Below, in pieces: positions 56,374-64,000 of a DNA stretch of 64,000 nucleotides. Source of the DNA: Actinomycetes bacterium. Its GTDB lineage: Bacteria > Actinomycetota > Acidimicrobiia > Acidimicrobiales > Ilumatobacteraceae. Under the pieces are notes generated by a model that saw only the letters and a list, made by a program, of their open reading frames with translations, searched no databases and had not been told where the DNA came from. Positions within the stretch are counted from its first letter, which is position 1, and each line of letters begins with the position of its first letter. A program made the translations under genes and the position numbers. Location: assembly GCA_025359865.1 (NCBI GenBank), contig JANYDH010000213.1, positions 1 to 64,000 on the forward strand, given 5' to 3'.

Positions 56374-56730
56374 ATGCAGACCTTGGGAATCCAACATGTC
56401 ACGGTCGGGGTGCGTGAACTCGACGAGGCGATCGCGTTCTACGAACTGTTCGGACTCACCCGGGTGCTCAGCCGACCCGATTTCGGCATTGATGGCGCAT
56501 GGATGCAGGCCGCTGATCAGCAGGTGCACATCGTGGTCACCGGCGACCGACCGGCACCCGATGCGGCCACCCACTTCGCGTTCATCGTCGACGACCTCGA
56601 CGCGTGTTTGGCCGAGCTCGACGTCGCCGGGGTGACGTATCGCCGGCCGCAACGATTCGCCGGTGCCGGAAGCCAGGCCTTCATCAAGGACCCGACCGGC
56701 AACGTCGTTGAACTGAACCAGCCGGACTGA
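56374..56730 (+). CDS. VOC/glyoxalase family protein
   Basis: 118 aa, one VOC unit pair: MQTLGIQHVTVGVRELDEAIAFYELFGL and THFAFIVDDLDACLAELDVAG, ending FIKDPTGNVVELNQ. His8 and the C-terminal Glu are typical metal ligands. The substrate is unknown. Confidence 0.87.
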   Translation: MQTLGIQHVTVGVRELDEAIAFYELFGLTRVLSRPDFGIDGAWMQAADQQVHIVVTGDRPAPDAATHFAFIVDDLDACLAELDVAGVTYRRPQRFAGAGSQAFIKDPTGNVVELNQPD

Positions 56731-56753
56731 ACCAGCCGTACGGGCCGGTTCAG
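56727..56753. terminator. Bidirectional terminator containing both stop codons
   Basis: CTGAACC (56727-56733) and GGTTCAG (56747-56753) form a 7-bp stem spanning the VOC stop and the convergent gatB stop. Confidence 0.65.
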
Positions 56754-58227
56754 CCCTTCTTCGCGTTCAGGAGGGCGGTGACGAGCTTGCCGTCGGCCTT
56801 GCCCTGGCTGGACTTCATGACTGCACCAACGAGCGCACCCAGTGCTTTGCCTTCTCCGGCCTGGAACTTCGACCACGCGTCGGCATTTTCAGCAATGGCC
56901 TGATCGACCAGCGCCTCGAGCGAGGATGTGTCGAGTGCCTCGAATCCCTTTGCCACGGCGATCGCCTGGGCGTCGCCGCCACCCGCTTCGACGATGTCGG
57001 CAAGTACAGCCTTGGCCTGCGTGGCGGTGAGCTTGCCGCCAACCTCCATCCGCGTGAGCAGCGCCAGGTCTTGGGCGGCAACGCTGGGTTCAGCACCTTG
57101 GTCGGCGTAGGCCTCCTTGACGTGCACGAGTGCACGGGCGACGTCACCGCCGAGATGGCCGACAGCGAGCACGTAGTCGTCCTGACCGCGCTCGACAACC
57201 ACCATGACGGCTTCGCTGTCCGGTGCCGTACCTGTTGCCGCCCCCAGCCGAGTACGGCGGGCCCCCGGAAGCATCGGCAGAGCTTCGCGTACGGCCTGGA
57301 TCCACTCGGGCGACGGGTCGAGCGGCACCAGATCGGGCTCGAGGAAGTAGCGGTAGTCGTCGGCATCTTCCTTGGTGCGCAACGTGTATGTGCGCCCATC
57401 GTTCTCATCCCAGTGCCTGGTCTCTTGGCGAACCGTCTCGCCAGCTTCGATCATCGCGATCTGCCGACGCGCTTCGTACTCTGTGGCGCGACCGAGCGAA
57501 CGCACGCTGTTGACGTTCTTGATCTCGCAGCGAGTACCGAACATCGTGCCGGGCTTGTGCACGCTCACGTTGACATCGCAGCGCATGCTGCCTTCTTCCA
57601 TTTTGGCGTCGCTCGCGCCGACAGCCAGGAGAATGCCGCGCAGTTCGGTGACGTACTGGCGCGCCTCTTCAGCGGTGCGCATGTCGGGACGGCTGACGAT
57701 CTCGACCAGCGGCACACCGGCCCGGTTGAAGTCGATCAGCGAATGCGAGCTGCCGTGGATCCGGCCGCTGGGGCCACCCACGTGGGTGCTCTTGCCGGTG
57801 TCTTCTTCGAGATGGGCACGTTCAATCCCGATCCGCTGACCGTTAGGAAGATCGAGGTGACCATCGATGTTGATCGGCTGGTCGTACTGGCTGATCTGAT
57901 ACGCCTTGGGCATGTCCGGGTAGAAATAGTTCTTCCGGTGGAACGTGCTTGGCTGGACCGTGCAATCGAGCGCCAGCCCGATACGCATGGCCAACTCCAC
58001 AGCGTGACGGTTGAGTACCGGCAAAGCACCGGGTAAGCCAAGCGTGACCGGGTCGATGTGGATGTTCGGTTCATCGCCGAACCGGTTGGCGCTCGCGCTG
58101 AACAGTTTGGTTGCCGTTGCCAGTTCGACGTGAACCTCGAGCCCGACCACGAGCTCCCAGCCGTCGATCAAGTTGTCGACCAGGGTCGGCCGCCCGTTGT
58201 CGAGCGGATTGACGAGCCGATTGTCGC

Positions 58228-58231
<4 letters not shown>
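56750..58231 (-). CDS. gatB: Asp/Glu-tRNA amidotransferase subunit B
   Basis: 493 aa. WELVVGLEVHVELATATKLFS opens the cradle domain. FHRKNYFYPDMPKAYQISQYDQPI and the C-terminal YqeY-like helical tail are standard. It binds misacylated tRNA and feeds it to GatA. It overlaps the gatA stop by four bases and is last in gatC-gatA-gatB. Confidence 0.95.
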
Positions 58232-59666
<1,435 letters not shown>

Positions 59667-59670
<4 letters not shown>

Positions 59671-59969
59671 AGGTCGAGTCCGAGGATCGGCGGAACCCGG
59701 AATCTGTGATCCTCGGCTGCTGGCGCCTCGGCCAGCACCTCGTCGCGGAGCAAACCTTCGACGACGACATCTTCGCGGAACACGTTGCGGAGCGGATAAG
59801 GCTGAGTCATCGGCACCACATCGGTGAGATCGAGCGCATCCATATCGGCAAAGTGTTCGAGCATGCCGGCCAACTGGCTGGTAGTACGGTCGATTTCGTC
59901 GGGGTCTAGGTCGAGTCGGGCCAGTTTCGCGACCTTCACAACGTCAGCAGCAGTAATCCGTTCAGACAC
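59667..59969 (-). CDS. gatC: Asp/Glu-tRNA amidotransferase subunit C
   Basis: 100 aa, the normal small belt subunit: VVKVAKLARLDLDPDEIDRTTSQLAGMLEHF and FREDVV...PILGLDL in order. It holds GatA and GatB together. It begins 11 bases after the patatin-like gene stop, so it may be transcribed from that gene's promoter. Confidence 0.94.
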
Positions 59970-59980
59970 AGGTACAAAGG

Positions 59981-62557
59981 CTAGGCGCTGACCCCGTCGA
60001 ACAGCCCCACCATTCGCTGACCAACGTGGACTCCGAGCGAAATCAGGTGGGTGTACTCCTCGTCGGTGAGGTATTGGTCGGCAGTGGAGTAGTGCGGGAA
60101 TCGCCGGTCGATGCCCGCATATTGCAGCAATACCGCCGGTGCCGACCCGCTGATCTGCGCACGACCGTAGAGCAGTCGCCCTGTACGGCCGCCCAACGTG
60201 GATGGGTAGGTAACCTTGCCCTCGACAACGCAGTCATCAGGCAGCGTCCCGTTCGCGGCCGTCAGCGAGTCCAGATTGATCTCGATGTGGACGTCGAGCT
60301 CCGTCTCGGCCAGAGCAATTGCCTCGCGAAGGGTTTGGAACGACCCTGGCGCATCGCCGCTGGCATCGATGGAGATGACCACGTCGGGGTGTTCCCGGAG
60401 CAACTCCACAAGCCCGAGATTCTCACGGTGACCCCCATCAGCGACGTACACAAATGCATCGCGCTCGGGGTGGTAGCGACCGAGCAGCTCCTTGGCCAAG
60501 TAGCCGATGTGTACGCGAGGCGATGTGTTGGAATCGGCGAACCACTGCGCGAATCGCGGGTTCGGCACCCACGCTCCGAGTCGCAGGTTGAAAGCGACGA
60601 GGAGCGCCTGGGTGGTACCCAACGCTTCGCGGCCCATTGCTGAAGCAAATGCTGCGCCGGACAATGCCATCGAACGACTGACCAACCAACCCCGCGGGTA
60701 ACCATCCCACCACGACCCGCTCGGAAACGCATCAGTGGCAACTGACGCGCTCGAGTCATCGGCCCGATCAAACAGGGTCACCCTGCTCGATCGAAACGTG
60801 AACCCGTAGGCCTTGATACCGCAGAACGTGGTGGCCGACGAGTGCGCAGTGGCGGCGATGATCAGTTCCGGACCCGGCGCGTCGCGGTAGCCAGACCACA
60901 GCGGCTCGGCGCTATAGGACAACGGATCGAGCGGTGCCTTCGACCCGGCAGCGAGCGAGAACGTGGCAGCGATCCGCTTGCGGTACAGGCCGCCAAGCGT
61001 GAGCCGATGGGACGCAACCGAATCGACGGTCATCATCCATACGACGGCGACTACCAACACGACCCAAGACGACCAGAATCCCGAGCGCCCGCTTGCGGTC
61101 GCATCGGCGACTTTGCCGCCGAAAACCACCATTCCGAGTGCTAGCGCTACCCCGCCAAGGCGCAGCCAGCGACGCTTCACCTGCGCCACGAGCAATCCGG
61201 TGAGAGCCCCAACCAGTCCGATGGACGACAAGATACCCAGAACGCCGGCGCCGGAATCGGGCCGCGTGGCGAGCGGCAGATTTTGCAACAACCGACGCCC
61301 GTAGACGATGCCGATCGGCACCAGCACCATGAACAACAGCAGGACCGCACCGACTAGCGCCAGCGGACCGGCAATGCGACGAGCCCGCAGACGCACCTCG
61401 TGATCTTGGCGAGTGATTGCGACAACCATCACTGCAGCTGCGGCCAGGCACCATGCGCCACCTGGTAGCCACAACCGCACCGGCACCAGGTCGCGCAACG
61501 CTAAATGATGCCGGAACGAACGGTCGGCATACGGGAACCAGGGGTGCATCGCACGACTGTGCACTGCCCGTCCGGCGAACCACGACAGCACATAGACGAA
61601 CGACAGGAGCGCACCGAACACGGCCACGGTGCGCGCCAACGCGTTGAGGACACCGCCCGCAATCGACAACGCGCCGTTGTCGAGAAAGCGGTGCCGCTTG
61701 TGGACGGTGGTTGCCCACGGGCCGGCTTCGTCGAACAGGAAGTCCTGGGTTGCTGATGACGGTGGATCGATTCCGCCCCCAGGCCGGCGGCTGATTCGCC
61801 ACCCGCCGGCCATATACGCGCCACCGGAGACACCGCTGATCCATCTGGCTCTGAGGAACAGCGACGGTGCCGCAAGGCGCGGCCCGTCAAGGCTTCGCAA
61901 GGCCCCGAGCGCCACGCTTGCGGCGCGGATTCCGCCACCCGAGACCGCGATACCGATGCTCGGGCCTATCGCAGCAGTGCGTTCGGGTACCTCGTTGGAA
62001 GGTTTGTCCGGCGGATGCGTTCCGGCGAGTCCGTCGAGCGTACCGAACAACGATCTCATGGCCGGCCGGATGAGCGGGGCGGTCTGGGGGCCGATCACCA
62101 GGCCGAACACTCCAACCAGCGCTGCTCCATAGAGCACGTACGCGGAGCATCCTGCGGTGGTCACCAGCACAGCAATCGCTGAACGAGGAGCTTGCTTGCC
62201 GACGATAGTGAGCGCGGCAACTGTCCGAATCAGATCGAACACCCCCGCGGCGACGGCTACGCGGGGCGCCCGGCGCCACCAGCCAACCTGTTGGCGACGT
62301 TCGGGTGCCCACCGTTCCAGGCCCGTTCTCAATAGGCGCGGCACTACTAGGGTCCACGAAATCGCAAACACGTTGGCGAGCCAAAGAGCGCCCCGGGCAT
62401 CGGCACGTCCGGCCCGCACGACGGTCTCGTAGAACCGGTGCGACGTGCCCGCGAGCGTCAGGTGAAGATGGAACACATCGAACGGTGCGGTCGCAAGCAG
62501 TACCCCGAACATCGTGGCTGGTACCAGCAGCAAGAGCGCCCAGGCACGATGTCGCAA
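59981..62557 (-). CDS. Multi-helix membrane protein with patatin-like phospholipase domain
   Basis: 858 aa. Membrane helices occur at the N-terminus and in the middle (about residues 300-540). The patatin oxyanion loop reads GIAVSGGGIRAASVAL, the nucleophile elbow is GVSGGAYMAGG (GxSxG) and the catalytic Asp block is VADGGHRENLGLVELL, so the Ser-Asp dyad is intact though split by the membrane section. It would be a membrane-bound lipid acyl hydrolase. Start TTG 62557 has GGGGGA about 6 bases upstream and leads into a hydrophobic segment. Confidence 0.82.
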   Translation of the reverse strand: MRHRAWALLLLVPATMFGVLLATAPFDVFHLHLTLAGTSHRFYETVVRAGRADARGALWLANVFAISWTLVVPRLLRTGLERWAPERRQQVGWWRRAPRVAVAAGVFDLIRTVAALTIVGKQAPRSAIAVLVTTAGCSAYVLYGAALVGVFGLVIGPQTAPLIRPAMRSLFGTLDGLAGTHPPDKPSNEVPERTAAIGPSIGIAVSGGGIRAASVALGALRSLDGPRLAAPSLFLRARWISGVSGGAYMAGGWRISRRPGGGIDPPSSATQDFLFDEAGPWATTVHKRHRFLDNGALSIAGGVLNALARTVAVFGALLSFVYVLSWFAGRAVHSRAMHPWFPYADRSFRHHLALRDLVPVRLWLPGGAWCLAAAAVMVVAITRQDHEVRLRARRIAGPLALVGAVLLLFMVLVPIGIVYGRRLLQNLPLATRPDSGAGVLGILSSIGLVGALTGLLVAQVKRRWLRLGGVALALGMVVFGGKVADATASGRSGFWSSWVVLVVAVVWMMTVDSVASHRLTLGGLYRKRIAATFSLAAGSKAPLDPLSYSAEPLWSGYRDAPGPELIIAATAHSSATTFCGIKAYGFTFRSSRVTLFDRADDSSASVATDAFPSGSWWDGYPRGWLVSRSMALSGAAFASAMGREALGTTQALLVAFNLRLGAWVPNPRFAQWFADSNTSPRVHIGYLAKELLGRYHPERDAFVYVADGGHRENLGLVELLREHPDVVISIDASGDAPGSFQTLREAIALAETELDVHIEINLDSLTAANGTLPDDCVVEGKVTYPSTLGGRTGRLLYGRAQISGSAPAVLLQYAGIDRRFPHYSTADQYLTDEEYTHLISLGVHVGQRMVGLFDGVSA

Positions 62558-63518
62558 ACTCTTCCCCCTGTGAACCGAACCGCGTGTCGGGTGAGCCTAG
62601 TTGACGGGCGTGTCGGCGCTCGCCGGTGCCGGCGTTTGTGCCGGGTGCTCGTGCCAGCGGCTCGCGTGTAGGGCCGTCCTGCGACTAATCCGGCGAACCT
62701 GTCGGTGGCCATGATCACCAAGCCGAGAGGTGTCACAGGTGACACCGGCGGGACCTTGTCGAACGTGCGGCGATCGGATCCGACGTGAGCACGGGGTGAC
62801 CACTCACCTTGGTTGCCGCTGTATACCCGACCCCGGCAGTGCGCTCGCGCCGCAACGTGAACGATCCTTGAATGACAGGGGCGTGTGGTGGAAGTCTGGA
62901 TCAGCGACCGCGGTGGCTGTGTGGGCAGGATCGCGTCGACTTTCATGTCGCTAGCCCCGATAACTCGACGCGACTCGGCATCGCAACAGCGGGTAGGTCC
63001 GGCGGGCGGGCTGTGAGTCGATGACATCGCGCCGGCTTGTGCAGCACAACCACGAGTTCAGCAACAACCATGACGCCTTTGCCGACAACACGCCCAGATG
63101 GCCAACGCCATCCCAAACCGCACCGGACGGCATTCTGCGACGGCCTATACATGACAGCCCAACGCCAAAGGTCAGCGAATTCGGTTTTACTATCCGGCCG
63201 ATTTCACGTGCAGCGTGTATCCGGATACCTGGAGTGACGAAATGTTTCCTAGGAAACCGAATGACCGGCTGCGTCGTGCCAGCGTTGCTCCGGTTGCTCA
63301 TACTCGGGTCTCGATCCGAGCACTGTGTGTTCGACAGGCCGCGATCCAGGTTCCCGTCGACGTCAGTCGCCGACGGTGACCCGACTTCTGCGACACAAGC
63401 ACAAGTCCAGCAACAAACACGACACCGTTGCCAACAACACGACCATATGACCAGCCTCACCCCACACCACCAAACAACAATTTGCGACAGCCCGCTGACA
63501 ACAACCCAACGCCAAACG
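62558..63518. other. Gene-free 961-bp region occupied mainly by repeats
   Basis: No gene is supported. It contains dispersed repeat copies B (62856-63178) and C (63357-63523). The piece 63179-63356 between them is unique in this window and shows nothing recognisable. The promoter of the patatin-like gene should lie in the first 200 bases. Confidence 0.6.
62856..63178. repeat. Dispersed intergenic repeat, copy B
   Basis: Same order of blocks as copy A: CGTGAACGATCCTTGAATGAC, GGCAGGATCGCGTCGACTTT, ATAACTCGACGCGACTCGG, CACGAGTTCAGCAACAACC and GCCGACAACACG-type text. It ends with the short palindromic-family motif CAGCCCAACGCCAAAGGTCAGC (63155-63176), here in the orientation opposite to the copy near 304. 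Confidence 0.85.
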
Positions 63519-63523
63519 TCAGC
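63357..63523. repeat. Dispersed intergenic repeat, copy C (right half)
   Basis: Starts at GTCGACGTCAGTCGCCGAC and follows copy A through GACACCGTTGCC and CACACCACCAAACA. It ends in GCTGAC...GTCAGC (63493-63522) around AACCCAACGCCAAAC, again the short palindromic-family motif. Confidence 0.82.
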
Positions 63524-64000
63524 CCGGAGGGGTGGTCTCCGGCGCCGGGTGCTCGTGCAGCCACACCAGGTTGGCCGCGATTCGGTCGTCGTGGGGTGCC
63601 AGGTCGAGCGCCACGTGCGCATGACGCAGTGCGGTGTCGCCATCGCTGAGGTGCCAGGCTGCAACGCTCGCCAGATCGTCGGCGCGCTCACCCCATGCCC
63701 ACGGTTCGGTCATGTACTCCCCGTCTGCACCGTGACCGCCAACGCGTGGGTGCATGCGTCGTAGCACTGACGCCAGCGACCGGCGTCGTGACATGCCTGC
63801 GCGAATTCGATCCACGGCTCACGACTCTCGGGATGCTCCACCGTTGCCGCGGCGAACGCCTCGACGGCTTCCTCCGGCAGGCCGAGACGGGCAAGGCACC
63901 GCCCGATGTAGCGGTACGACGCCGACCGCTCGGCGCGCCACACACTGCTGGGCAGCGCGACATGCCGACGAAGTTCCGCGAGCGCATCGTCGAGTCGGTC
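63519..64000 (-). pseudogene. TPR-containing protein, frameshifted and cut by the window edge
   Basis: From the right edge the minus frame reads a TPR pattern (YRYIGRCLARLGLPEEAVEAFAAATVEHP, then WIEFAQACHDAGRWRQCYDACTHAL) and stops at 63710. The sister frame continues without a gap as EYMTEPWAWGERADDLASVAAWHL and ALRHAHVALDLAPHDDRIAANLVWL, ending at 63519. A single missing G in the GGGG run near 63718-63722 explains it. Similar repeats follow glycosyltransferase domains in many bacteria, but that part is outside the window. It may be a mutation or a sequencing error. Confidence 0.68.

Noticed and set aside
57071-58036. Open frame of 321 codons on the plus strand
   Set aside because: Antisense to gatB, an unmistakable gene; it arises from high GC codon bias.

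Overview
The window is high-GC and gene-dense, with short intergenic gaps, frequent ATGA, GTGA and TGATG stop-start overlaps, and many GTG or TTG starts. The gene content points to an actinobacterium, probably Acidimicrobiia (Ilumatobacter-like). The markers are myo-inositol-1-phosphate synthase, a mycothiol-dependent isomerase-like protein, an Eis-like acetyltransferase, a WXG100-like protein, a SARP/BTAD regulator, a PAC2 protein and gatCAB. Placement at class level is inference. I saw no rRNA, tRNA, CRISPR array, transposase or phage gene.

Layout. 1-5.3 kb: the tail of an unknown gene, a palindrome-rich gap, a Gfo/Idh/MocA oxidoreductase - GNAT - TesB run, then a WXG100-like protein coupled to an unknown 611-aa protein. 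5.3-10 kb: a CopC-CopD fusion and a DinB-like protein on the minus strand, divergent from gnd-zwf. 10-16 kb: a vitamin B12 region. A minus-strand B12/siderophore-type ABC importer lies behind a cobalamin riboswitch, and cobO-cobU-cobT-cobS runs the other way. 16-20.3 kb: aspartate aminotransferase, serC, a PAC2 protein and an AhpD-like gene interrupted by an in-frame TGA exactly at the second cysteine of the CxxC motif (probable selenocysteine). 20.3-27.5 kb: twin hairpins, an MMPL exporter, an acyltransferase-SGNH protein and metY. 27.5-31 kb: ilvB-ilvN-ilvC behind a Leu/Val-rich leader peptide and a terminator. 31-36 kb: an accessory, decaying region with a dispersed repeat, a truncated SARP regulator, a NTF2-like - phosphotransferase - methyltransferase operon with frameshifts, and two small exported proteins. 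36-41 kb: ino1, a Tat-type exported protein, threonine dehydratase, 5-FTHF cyclo-ligase, a flavin reductase and a DUF3054-like protein. 41-46.5 kb: three cyclic-nucleotide-binding proteins around a GAF protein and a subtilase, then a small EDTEGH-repeat protein. 46.6-48.8 kb: a sulfur cluster (SQR-like, DsrC/TusE-like, DsrE2-like) behind a CsoR/CstR-type palindrome. 48.8-56.7 kb: a GerMN lipoprotein, ilvD, a second threonine dehydratase, an MFS exporter, the Eis-like protein, an amidohydrolase and a VOC protein. 56.7-62.6 kb: gatC-gatA-gatB downstream of a membrane-anchored patatin-like protein. 62.6-64 kb: two more copies of the dispersed repeat and a frameshifted TPR gene cut by the window edge.

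How it fits together. B12 uptake and B12 synthesis are arranged back to back around a riboswitch. Branched-chain amino-acid synthesis is split between an attenuated ilvBNC operon and a distant ilvD, with two threonine dehydratase-like genes elsewhere. The strongest novel signals are the putative selenoprotein with its SECIS-like hairpin, two families of uncatalogued intergenic repeats, and a habit of short in-frame tandem repeats near gene starts.
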